64,000 nt of DNA from the NCBI GenBank assembly GCA_015179025.1, contig WHUX01000116.1:62001-126000 (forward strand), read 5' to 3'. Below are positions 44,283 to 53,998 of the stretch, piece by piece. This DNA is from Terfezia claveryi (Eukaryota; Ascomycota; Pezizomycetes; Pezizales; Pezizaceae). Numbering within the stretch: position 1 is the first letter of the stretch; each line of letters opens with the position of its first letter. The notes under the pieces are model-generated. The model was given only the letters and a program-made list of their open reading frames with translations, did no database searches and was not told the DNA's origin. The position numbers and the translations under genes are program-made.

Positions 44283-44453
44283 TACCGGGAAAACTGGTGA
44301 ATAAACTCCCTGTCTGTATCTGAATCATAATTCTAGAATAAGTCAAAATTCGAGTCAAGGACGCTAATCTGCCCACAACTAGTAACGCTCCTACCACAAA
44401 AAGGAAAGAGCGAAGAGACAGACAAGGAGTCTTATTCACCAGTTTTCCCGGTA
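44283..44453. mobile_element. Small foldback element
   Basis: Arms of about 35 bp (TACCGGGAAAACTGGTGAAT at 44283, and its inverse ending TTTTCCCGGTA at 44453) enclose about 100 bp. The inverse similarity continues into CTCCNTGTCTGT. There is no coding capacity. I could not define a target duplication. Confidence 0.6.
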
Positions 44454-44905
44454 AAACAGTATCACTCGGCAGGATAGTATTAGTATGTAAGACAGGGCGC
44501 TAACAGCCTACTAGTAAGCTTGGCCGAAATATCCGAATCGTGTATGAGGCAGCAAATTTTTCATATAGGACAGAGTGTGCTAATCTTGACGTTGACTGAC
44601 GCTGCCGGTTTCTGGCACGAGACTAGGTTTCTTACACTCATCACCAACCTCACTTGTTCCAATGTCAATTCCGCTGGCACCTCGTGCTGGACCCGATGCG
44701 CAAACAACAAGCCAAAAACCTCGAGCAACCTCTGACAAGATCCTGTAACTAGATATCATTTATTCCACTGTCGGTGTCTTTCCCTAAATCCCTTTATGAG
44801 ACAGTATCTCGTATATAAGCTATCATTTATAGGACATTAAATTCAAGGCCCCTCTGACCGACCGTTTGTAAATAAGATAGCATTCTTACTTGCGAATTAA
44901 AAGGT

Positions 44906-45140
44906 ATTGCTTGTGGCAAGCCTACGTATTCAGCTGAGCGGGTGCCATGATAAGCCGACGTACGTTCAGCTGAGCAGTAGGCATATTGCTTGTGGCAAGC
45001 CTACGTATATTCAGCTGAGCGGGGCAGTTGGGCGGCAAGCATATAACTCATATTGCTTGTGGCAAGCCTACGTGTATTCAGCTAAGCGGGTACCATATCA
45101 CTTGTTGCAAGCCTACCTATGCTCAATTCTACGGGGCCAG
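44906..45140 (+). repeat. Diverged tandem repeat, CAAGCCTACGTA family
   Basis: Units starting ATTGCTTGTGGCAAGCCTAC occur at 44906, 44985 and 45052, with a diverged one at 45097. Each is followed by TATTCAGCTGAGCGG. Unit length varies (79, 67, 45 bp). A related pair lies at about 44180-44262. An open frame through it is a by-product of the repeats. Confidence 0.6.
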
Positions 45141-46176
45141 ACTCCGGCAAATGTATCTTGTGGCGATCCTACCTCAGCTGGATTTGATACTGTATTGGGT
45201 AATTCCTGGAACCTAGGAATACCTATTCATAGGCAAGCTAGAACAGATACAAGTCGACGGCTGAAAACCATCTGACCCACAACAAGGGACACAATTACAA
45301 GGGACACAATTACAAGTGCCAAGCTAGCAAATGAGTATCATCTTTATTCTTGCATCAGAATCGTAGTGGGAAGCCCCTGGTTGATCTGCAATGAATCCGG
45401 AAACCCAGATTCCTTTCCCAACACAAACCCTACGGTACTTCAACAATCCACTTGCTTTCCCACACTACGTGCCAGTCAAAACTAACATGGTCCTTTGTAT
45501 TGGATACCCGTCACATCCTCGTTTTTTTTAATTATTTCAATCGTGGATTCAGAGAGCTCGGCACTATTGTTTTCAACCACCCGTAGCAGATAAGTATCAG
45601 TCAATGTTGATATATATTAGTCAAACATGTGCATATATGGATATAGCAAAAATCATACTACAACACGGGGGGAAATATTTCTGGAGATTGGAGAATTTTT
45701 CCACCCTCGCTCTCAATCAAGTCGCGAACTCTAAGGGATTGTCAGCGAAACCTGCAAAGCGTTCACTGAGCAGACTGCAGCGAGGTTTTATTCATACTCT
45801 TTCATAGCGCTTCCTGTGGAGAAAAAGACCTAATTCCCAGGTCTTGATTAGTATTTAAATGTTAAATTCGGGTGTGGGGAATCTGGGTAACAGTATCGTG
45901 AGGAACAGGGTTGGGAATCAACCGAAAGGTATTTTTACGTACAACTACACTGTGGTGAACCATTGTATTCTCTGCTTGTTGGGGGTTGAATTTTGCTAAT
46001 GGAGTTGTGGGGAAATGCTAGTGGCTTGCACTGGGAACTGCGTGGTTAAATGCTTTGGAATATGAGCGGGGAATAACCCCAGCTATTAAAGTTTGAGCCT
46101 GCAAATTCTTGGTGACACATAGCAAAAGAAATCCCCAATTACATACTACCTAGTAGGCATGAGACTAACTACCTGG
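45141..46176. other. Unassigned spacer
   Basis: About 1 kb without recognisable genes or repeats. Short frames such as 45604-45807 show no family resemblance. Confidence 0.4.
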
Positions 46177-48054
46177 TTTGGTTGGCACAACACCATACTA
46201 CCATTCGCAACCTAGTAGTGATCAGCCACTGTCTTATGACCATCCCTGCAACCCCCCGGCAGCAACACCCCCAGCCACATCTCGTAATATATTATGACTC
46301 TGCTGATTCCGGCTATATTCACCACTATGGAAGCAAATACGCTCTACAACATGGTTACCCTCACATCCCGCCATATTCAACTCAATACCCCCATACCACC
46401 TCCCCCAGCATGACCCTTGTCATACCCGACCCCCCCCCCCAAACCCCCCCCAATAGGGCGAGTATCATGCAGGTGAACTCATCACCACGAGAAGGCCCTT
46501 TACCTAACATCTATATTCATGATTAAACAGCTTCTAGGGCAGCAAGCAACAATATATGCAAACAGTTAGCTATCATTACAAGCCGCTCACTGCTCCAAAA
46601 ATGAGCTATTTTCAGAATTAGGTATATTTCCATGATTTATGCTATTATAACCCCCATATACCTCAATCCGCTGCAATACTCTCTTCCCAGGCATTCTCAG
46701 CCACCGCCGAAAGGTCTCCAATAGCTCTGAGAGTTCTAATACCTTCCCTTTGGGCTTCATGGGTTGCTTCCATCTAGGAGGTTTTGTCACCCTCCCCTGG
46801 GGCCATTTCAACCCCCTCACAGCAACCAACAGCAACCCCACACTCACGAGTCCAACTCAGCGTCGACTTAGCTGCTCTAAATTCCTCAACACCTAACCTA
46901 GCGCTTTGTCTAGTCTCGTGCCGTTCTAGTGCTATACTTAGCGTCCAACCTAGCGTCTACCAATGTAGTAACCAGACTTAGCGTCCAACCTAGTGCCCAA
47001 CCTAGCGTGCTCTCAACACCTGCTCTGGTACATATCGGTAATGCTTGGGCTGATCTGGTAGCTATAAAGGGTGTAAAGGGTTTAAAATGCCTCGAGAAAG
47101 GCCAGCATACCGCCATGGCTAATGCGACTACCTGGAGCCCAAAATGGGGGGGTATTGTAGCTCCAGAGCGATTAGCAACCTCTCCGGGGCGGCTGAGGAT
47201 GCTCTAGAGGAGTGTTGAACTCGGGGGATTGAGGAGGGCATAGATGGGGTGGATTTGGCTGATTGAATAAGAGCTCTCGGAACTTACTCAGTGTGCTGAG
47301 TTGAGATCCTGCAATTTGTAATTTTGCACGCTCCGTGCCAACCAAACTAGCACGCTCCACCTTCAGCACTAATTTACCATGGATATAGGTAAAGGTCTCC
47401 TCGCGGTTTTGGGCCTATTCGTACAATATAAGGCCAACAGAGGGAGTAGAGGCAGGGGTATTAATGGAGGGTGAAGATTCTTGAAGGGGGGGTATTAGAG
47501 CTCCCAGAGCTATTGGAGACCTTTCGGCGGGGGCTGAGAATGCTTGGGAAGAGAGTATTGCAGCGGATTGAGGTATATGGGGGTTATAATAGCATAAATC
47601 ATGGAAATATACCTAATTCTGAAAATAGCTCATTTTTGGAGCGGTGAGCGGCTTGTAATGATAGCTGACTGTTTGCATATATTGTTGCTTGCTGCCCTAG
47701 AAGCTGTTTAATCATGAATATAGATGTTAGGTAAAGGGCCCTCTCGTGGTCATGAGTTCACCCGCATGATACTGGCCCTATTGGGGGGGGTTCGGGGGGA
47801 GGGGTCGGGTATGACAACGGTCATGCTGGGGGAGGTGGTATGGGGGTATTGAGTTGAATATGGCGGGATGTGAGGGTAACCATGTTGTAGAGCGTATTTG
47901 CTTCCATAGTTGTGAATATAGCCGGAATCAGCAGAGTCATAATATATTACGAGATGTGGCTGGGGGTGTTGCTGCTGGGGGGTTGCAGGGATGGTCATAA
48001 GACAGTGGCTGATCACTACTAGGTTGCGAATGGTACCTAGTGCAACCAGACTAG
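46177..48054. mobile_element. Long-armed foldback/MITE-like element
   Basis: The two ends are long inverted copies of each other. 46193-46830 on the plus strand corresponds to about 48035-47500 on the minus strand, including the same ACTATGGAAGCAAATACGCT stretch and C-rich runs. The outer tips are TTTGGTTGGCACAAC and, inverted, CTAGTCTGGTTGCA, i.e. degenerate forms of the CTAGTCTGGTTGGCAC ends seen elsewhere in the window. The centre contains a short CCAACCTAGCGT-type repeat (46940-47010) and a further GTGCCAACCAAACTAG end at 47335, so a second element may be nested. No transposase is present. Confidence 0.65.
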
Positions 48055-48512
48055 AATCTACATACGTGACTGCATATGTTCGGTTGTGCCCAGCAGAATC
48101 AGTTCGAGCTTGGAAATAATTTCATGTACACAGCGTAGCCCTACCATCGCTTACCAAAACCCCTGTTTTTGCCCCCACCATGGTCCGTCATCCTCGGGGC
48201 CTGTTAAAAATACAGGTCGGGTACTGCCGGCGATGCCAGCCTCGCTCCTATTGGCCGAAGCCTAAAAAAAAAAAATGCCAAATACTAACCGGGCAACAAT
48301 TCAGTTAACAAATTTGATGATTGGAAAGGCCTGTCCTGGCAGTACTACACCGGGGTCTGGAATGTTTGCTATACCCGAAACATGCCACTTATTATAAACA
48401 TGAACTTTTACGTGTCTTTAGGATAGTGAATGGTAAGGGGCGTTGCTATAGATCATCAGAGTTCTCATGTCTATCAGGCCTTGGAAATTTCTGAGCTTTT
48501 TGAGATTGATAT

Positions 48513-48962
48513 TTGGCTTATCGATGCACTAGAAGGTTTATTGGTGAAGTCAATAGGCCATGTCACAAGACTTTATCCGATTTGAATGATGGCATATTTC
48601 CTATCTTTCCAGTTTCATTCGCAGTCCAGATGAAGGGGGATGGAACTGATAGTATTAGGGCAAAACAGGATTCACAGTTTCTCCGCCGACGCCAAATCCC
48701 GTGTTGTCTGTCCATCTTTTGCAATCATAGACTATAAGGTGCAAGGGAGTCCAATAAGGTTGCTATAGATTTCGGAGCTCCCAATCCAGCAGGTTCTTCA
48801 GGGCACTGAGCTTACACAGCAGTTTTATGTGGCGCTTTCTAGGCAGGGGGTTTATCTTTGCTTCGTACGTTATCCGATAAAACCTTTCTTGAACTACCAG
48901 ATGATGCTCTAAGAGCAGAAATGGCTAGGGTTGGATGGATTAAACCTTCTATGAAATGCTAA
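48513..48962 (+). pseudogene. PIF1-like helicase C-terminal fragment (Helitron-type possible)
   Basis: Broken frames carry the end of a PIF1-family helicase: LNDGIFPIFPVSF, FAIIDYKVQG (48718-48747), then after a frameshift NKVAIDFGAPNPAGSSGH, and after another shift FYVALSR (48823-48843), which is helicase motif VI. The frame ends KPSMKC-stop at 48962. At least two indels and one stop break it. PIF1 helicases occur as host genes and in fungal Helitrons; no Rep domain is visible upstream. Homology is judged by eye from the motifs. Confidence 0.6.
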
Positions 48963-49424
48963 CTATTTTGTATTACTATTGCAGTCTCACTGATTGTTTT
49001 ATAATTTTGTAAATGTAATCAGTATGATAGACACATAATACTTTGCTATTAATGAAATTCGACGAGTAGACATAACCAATACAGACATGCCATTGCCAGT
49101 GGCTGCTGAAACAATCCTGTTCTATTTAAGTACTCATGGCACAGTTTTAGCGCAGGATGCAAGCTAAAGCTAGATACTGGACAAAATTATACCAACAATG
49201 ACTTAAAACAAGACCTTAGAGAAGCGATTCAGAATTGCTGGGAGTAGGCCCTCAACATGCGAGGGCAGTGCAATCAGACTAGATCCACCGTACGCTCCAG
49301 CAGCAAAGGCAACAAACTACAACCTAAACCATGAAAAGTGGCCTAGACGGGAGAGAAGCCAAGATTTGAGTTCAGGCCAACAATATTCCTACAAGTAGTA
49401 ATGTGGAGGATCAAAAATTTCTCG

Positions 49425-49505
49425 GTCAGTAGTAACGTACGTAGTAGGTAATTTGGATAGTAGGTATAGTCGGTAGTCGTAGTAGGTAGAGTTGGTAGTA
49501 CAACA
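49425..49505 (+). repeat. Low-complexity GTAGTAGGTA tract
   Basis: A run of GTAGTAGGTA-like trinucleotide and decanucleotide variants lies immediately left of the small MITE at 49512. Confidence 0.5.
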
Positions 49506-49511
49506 TCCGCT

Positions 49512-49635
49512 TAGTCTGGTTGGGCATTCAGCTGAAGCAAGGTAATTTGCCAAGCCTTGTTGCAAATTTCCAAATTGGGGTTGTGGCTTTGTAGTGAATA
49601 TGCCCCGTTCCGGGGGGGTTGTGCCAACCAGACTA
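49512..49635. mobile_element. 124-bp MITE with TAGTCTGGTTGG ends
   Basis: The left end is TAGTCTGGTTGGGC and the right end, inverted, is TAGTCTGGTTGGCACAAC. It has no coding capacity. The ends match others at 43138, 48041, 49654, 50191 and 59124, so this is a small repeated family. Confidence 0.6.
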
Positions 49636-49653
49636 GTAGATATTCATATTCAC

Positions 49654-50206
49654 TAGTCTGGTTGGCACAACAAGCCCAAGCCAGGGGCCCCCACGAGGCT
49701 GACGACATTGCTTTACTCAAACCATGGCTTGTCCCTTTTTTTTTTTTGGCGTCGTTCACCTATAGCTGAAAAGCCAAAACGCCACGATAGTGTTCCATAG
49801 GCGAAAAAGAAATAACCAAGAACGCGAAAATTTGCCTTCCCATCCTAATGCCAAAGACCCAGAATCCGGTCCAGGTTTCCAAAGGATGTTTGTGCTAGGT
49901 CGACTGGGACTTTATGCCGTTGCCATCCCTTTCAAGCAGGTTGTCCTCCTCAACTCACCTTCCAAACCTAGGACTTCGCTTCCCCCCATCTAGACAAATT
50001 CTCACCGGAACCAGCACCACCTATGAATGGGGTGTAATTAATCCTGCTTTTCGTTGCTACATATGTATGTAACTACCCACCCCTTCCTGTCCTGTAATGG
50101 ACGTGGCTTGAGAAAACTAACCCAATTAGTTTAGAATAAGCTAAATAAGGTTTCAACACCCTCCATAGTCTCGTGAAGTCTCAGCCGTCTCGTGCCAACC
50201 AGACTA
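49654..50206. mobile_element. 553-bp MITE of the same family
   Basis: It starts TAGTCTGGTTGGCACAAC at 49654 and ends GTGCCAACCAGACTA at 50206. Its left end lies 18 bp from the right end of the previous MITE, producing a nearly perfect palindrome (49618-49636 and 49653-49671). The interior has a T-run and no convincing gene. Confidence 0.55.
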
Positions 50207-50224
50207 GGCCATGTGACATAAGTC

Positions 50225-50570
50225 CAAACACAGCAGTGTGGAGGCACACCAAAAGTTCTTTTTCACCTGCCTATTTGGGCAACCTGCACATGCGCGCATA
50301 CCTAGGCGCATACCAGTACATATGCACATTGAAGTATGCAGTAATTCAATGCATATGCAAAAATTACTTCGCACTGATTGGCTCGCGCAACTCCATACAT
50401 ATGCAAAACCAATACTATGCAGGTCAATTGGGAAGCGAATAAACGAAGTAGGTAAGTTCTGTACTCCGTAGATGCCCTGAATTCCGGCATACACGTATAT
50501 GCATATGTGCATCTACAGAGGCAGTTGGAAAAGATTTTGGTGTGCGCCTCCGTGATGCTTGTGTTTCTTG
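50225..50570. mobile_element. Foldback element with about 80-bp imperfect arms
   Basis: GGAGGCACACCAAAAGTTCT from 50240 pairs with the inverse of 50490-50555 (GGAGGCGCACACCAAAATCT). Both arms continue into TGCACATATGCAT-type sequence. The centre is rich in TATGCA. Overlapping frames on both strands are products of the palindrome. Confidence 0.55.
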
Positions 50571-51410
50571 GCGCTCCAATCTTTTGTAAGAAAGTGAGAC
50601 CACAGCTGAACGTTACATCGGCAGCTATAATGCACATTATTGGCTGTGGATAAACTCCCCGAGACCGCCTTCTTATTCAAATACAAGATTTTAAATGTGC
50701 TTGATATTGATCTATTCACAATTACCTTTATGTTGATAACATTGCTATATGATATATGGCCTTGCAATATTGCAATATTTTGTCTTTGGTTATTATTCTT
50801 TCAGTCTGCAGCGGGATGCAAGCGGGCGAACTTTTGTGGGGCATGCATCGACATGCAGTTTTCTTTTGTAGCCCAAGTGGCGTCGACGCAGGCATCCGTG
50901 TGCTTAGCTTCCACTAGAATTCCGAACAAGCATGTCCAGCTCATCTTTGTGAGTCCTCAGGTTCTGGTAACCTGGTATAGTATTTTCGTACCTAATGCGA
51001 GTGATACGCCCTTCGCACGACAAGCCTTGACGCTACATATCTACTCCCTTCAGTATAGGAGTTGCAGAACTCTGACTATCCATTGCATAGAAGGCGTAGA
51101 GTTATGAATGCCACAAGGATTGACCTCGGCTTTTAAACTGCCTTAGCTCCGTAAACCCCTCAACCGCTTGCCTCAGACCACACTCGCTTTCTGTTTACGG
51201 CCTGAACAGTGCTTACTGAAGTCGCTAATATCTACTCAGTTCACTGTAACTCCTTTCGACATGTTGCCGTCACTGCCCTTGCTTCTTTCGCCCAGATCCA
51301 CACATGAAGGAACAAATATATGAAACGAAACACATGTTTTCACTACAATATGTAGGTATATATACATGCTACTGCATTTTGTTTTAGCAAACATAAAACT
51401 AGCCGGCCGG
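50571..51410. other. Unassigned spacer
   Basis: A 155-codon plus-strand frame lies at 50643-51107, but it lacks a good start and family resemblance. Nothing else is recognised. Confidence 0.4.
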
Positions 51411-51558
51411 GCAGGGTGAATTTGCAATTAGGGCTAGTACTGTCGACGTGTCTTATATTCAGCTCCTTGCTTCGGAAATATCACTTAGCTCGTAACTTGT
51501 TGTGTATACCTAAGACGTTCGTGCGAAGTAATACACAAGGATTGCTTTGGTGGTTTGC

Positions 51559-53359
51559 TCAAACTGCGCACGATGATGATGATGAGCTGATAGAAATGCA
51601 GGTAGTAGTGGTTGGACGGTTGGACCTTGGTGGGCGGTTGAATGTGACCGTTTTGGAGGGGCCTGTGCGTCGTTTCCTTGGCGTCTTCGGTGTGGACTGC
51701 TGGGCCTGTTGTGCGCCACGTAGCTTCAACAAATCCTCCCTAGTGATAGCCTTAGCTTGTGTGAGCTTTGTACGCTTTCTTGCCTCCTTTGCTTCCTCTA
51801 CCTTAATTGCCAATGCCGCCTCAATCTGCTTTGCTCGGTCTTCTCCAAGATACCCCCGTGTCAAACCACCAATAGCTGCATTAGCTAGTTTGTCAACTAA
51901 TACTTGAAGTTCAGGGTCATCTATAGCTTTCAGATGCTGTTGTATTTGCTGGTGAAGGTGACGGACTCCTCGGTTATTAGCAGGAGTGGCTGGAACTCCT
52001 CCAGTTGTAATAGATATTAATGGAGCTTTTGGACCAGCTGCTGCAGTACCAGTATATTGACCTAAAACTCGACGTGGATTGAATGGATGAATCCCTGTAG
52101 TTTCGAATGCAGACAGAATATTTTTGAGTGTATATGCTGATATTCGAGCCTCACGGAAGTGTCTAATTAGTATTAGTAGTAGCTCAATATTGATAGACGC
52201 TTATACGCTTTGGGGTCTTGGTATTCGACTAGATTAAGTACTTACGGGAGGAAATTTCTCTTACTAATTGCTTCTCCAGTTAAGCGTAAATGATCCTCTA
52301 CTCGATGTCCATAATATTTTTGCAAAGGTCCAAATAGTCCGATATCTAGAGGCTGGAGAATATGTGTGGTATGTGGTGGTAGGCAAAAGAGCTCAATTTG
52401 GTTTTTACTACAAAACCGAAGAAAGTCCATACTGAAATGTGAGTTGTGTCTATCAACAACTAGTAAACGCTTTTCATTTGGATTCCTCATACTAAAGGAT
52501 AGGTAGATTATAAGTACCGCTTCCGAGTAAGAGAATCAAATAATAAACGTAAATATTCCAAACCAAGAACTTGATTTGTCCAACCTTTAGGTGAAACAGA
52601 GAACACTGTATCTTTATCTTTTTCATCAAGATAATTATGCCATTGTGCGAGCTGTGATTTACCCTTATAGATAATCATGGGAGGTAGAAAGGTTCCATCA
52701 GCTGCAACTGTCTCTATCGCAGTAATTAATTCCCGGTTGCCATTTTTCATTAATGGTGGACTCTTTCTGCCTCGCACACAAATCACCTTGACACGAGCAG
52801 ACTTTCCCATTTGCAGGCCCTTTTCATCCATATTGTATAGATTGTATGGTTTGATGGCATTTTGCTTTATTAGAGGACCAAGAATATCGAATGACTGCTT
52901 AAGCAGCTTCGGATCTGAGCTCACGATTCGCTGCTTTTTAACTCAGGCTTGTGTACTGAACTTAGATGCAAGGTGTGGATGGCGATCTAAAAACCGACTA
53001 ATCCAGTGCTTCCCCAAGCGTGCTGTTTGTTCTATTTGGCCTTCCCGCTCCGCTAATATCCTCAAAGCAGTTTCTCGCACACTATCCACTCGCATCGGAA
53101 AACCACGACGATCCATATCTTCAATTTGCCTGACTACAGACCGCTCCTCAGCTGCCCCCAGCGTCTGATCCAACTCGTGTGCCTTTCGCCTTGACTTGCG
53201 ACATTTTAAACGGGCATGCACCGTACTTTTGGGCAATCCTTGGCTCTCAGCCGCCTGACGTATGCTTGGGTACTTACCTGTCTTATATCCCTGAATTGCC
53301 TTAGCAATATCAGCCTCGATTGCCGCTTCTTTAAGTTGACGTGGTTTAACTCGTCCCAT
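51559..53359 (-). pseudogene. Pogo/Fot1-type transposase (DDE_1), nearly intact
   Basis: It starts MGRVKPRQLKEAAIEADIAK at 53359. The N-terminal psq/CENP-B helix-turn-helix reads PSIRQAAESQGLPKSTVHAR, followed by the CENP-B-type second DNA-binding domain (ILAEREG...GKHWISRFLDRHP). The DDE_1 core has NMDEKGLQMG, IYKGK, VVDRHNSHFS (usually DGH.SH) and PPHTTHILQPLDIGLFGPLQ. An 83-bp intron (52163-52245, GTAAGT...TACTAAT...TAG) leads to HFREARISAYTLKNILSAFE and a Lys-rich C-terminal tail ending in a Ser run at 51559. Defects are one TGA at 52940-52942 and a 26-nt interruption at about 52492-52517. I could not identify its terminal repeats. Confidence 0.88.
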
Positions 53360-53545
53360 ATTGCTACTTTGGTCGTTGGCAAGTTGTCCAGAGTATTACT
53401 TGTCGCGGGGTGGGGCTTAAAAGGCGGGGCAATGCAGAAAAAGCAATATGAGACATTGTGTCCCGCATCCCTGTCGTGTCTCGCTTCCCCGTCATATACA
53501 GTACCCTGAAACCGTCAAAACTAGCGAACTCTGTGTCCGTTATCC

Positions 53546-53695
53546 ATCTCCTTGATTCATTTCAGCTGCTCCCCGGGGAGGTTTGACAGAATTATATCTT
53601 CTTGATTCATTTCAGCTACTGCCCGGGGAGATTTGGCAGAATTACATCTCCTTGATTCATTTCAGCTACTGCCCAGGGAGGTTTGATGGAATACC
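53546..53695 (+). repeat. Three 50-bp tandem repeats upstream of the protease gene
   Basis: Units start at 53546, 53596 and 53646 with ATCTCCTTGATTCATTTCAG, followed by a CTGCCCGGGGAG-type palindromic core and TTTGNCAGAAT. The period is exactly 50 bp, with a few substitutions between copies. They lie 300-450 bp upstream of the protease start codon. Confidence 0.85.
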
Positions 53696-53829
53696 TTGAT
53701 AACTTTCCCATTGATACTGCAGAGATTGCAATAGCTCAAGTTCAGCCGCAAGAACAATTACAGCTTTGACCCACGTAAAATAATACCTTTCCTTGATATT
53801 GGGTTCCAAGATTCATTGGGGGCAACTTC

Positions 53830-53836
53830 TATAAAG
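53830..53836 (+). promoter_or_regulatory. Candidate TATA box of the protease gene
   Basis: TATAAAG lies 163 bp upstream of the ATG at 53999 and is followed by C/T-rich sequence, a common layout for filamentous fungal promoters. Confidence 0.45.
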
Positions 53837-53998
53837 GGATCATAGCTTCCCCATTCCTATCAACATTCCTCAGTACCCTACAGTAGCATCCTTCTGCCGT
53901 CCACATCCTACAACTGTTCAGAGTGCTCTCACTACAATATCTCGCACAACTTACTCTTTACTCCTTATCCCTTACTAATTCAGTAAAAATCCTGTAAT

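Noticed and set aside
46940..47010. CCAACCTAGCGT short repeats as a gene or satellite
   Set aside because: Only a few imperfect copies inside a foldback element; noted there but not listed as a separate feature.
50643..51107. 155-codon plus-strand frame
   Set aside because: It begins with a non-ATG codon, has odd composition, no homologous motifs and no splice or promoter context.
51416..51907. Plus-strand frame over the Pogo transposase C-terminus
   Set aside because: It is the mirror of the Lys/Ser-rich tail of the minus-strand transposase.
53470..53520. TACAGTACCCTGAAACC as an end of the Pogo element at 51559-53359
   Set aside because: No matching inverted sequence was found on the other side near 51350-51560.
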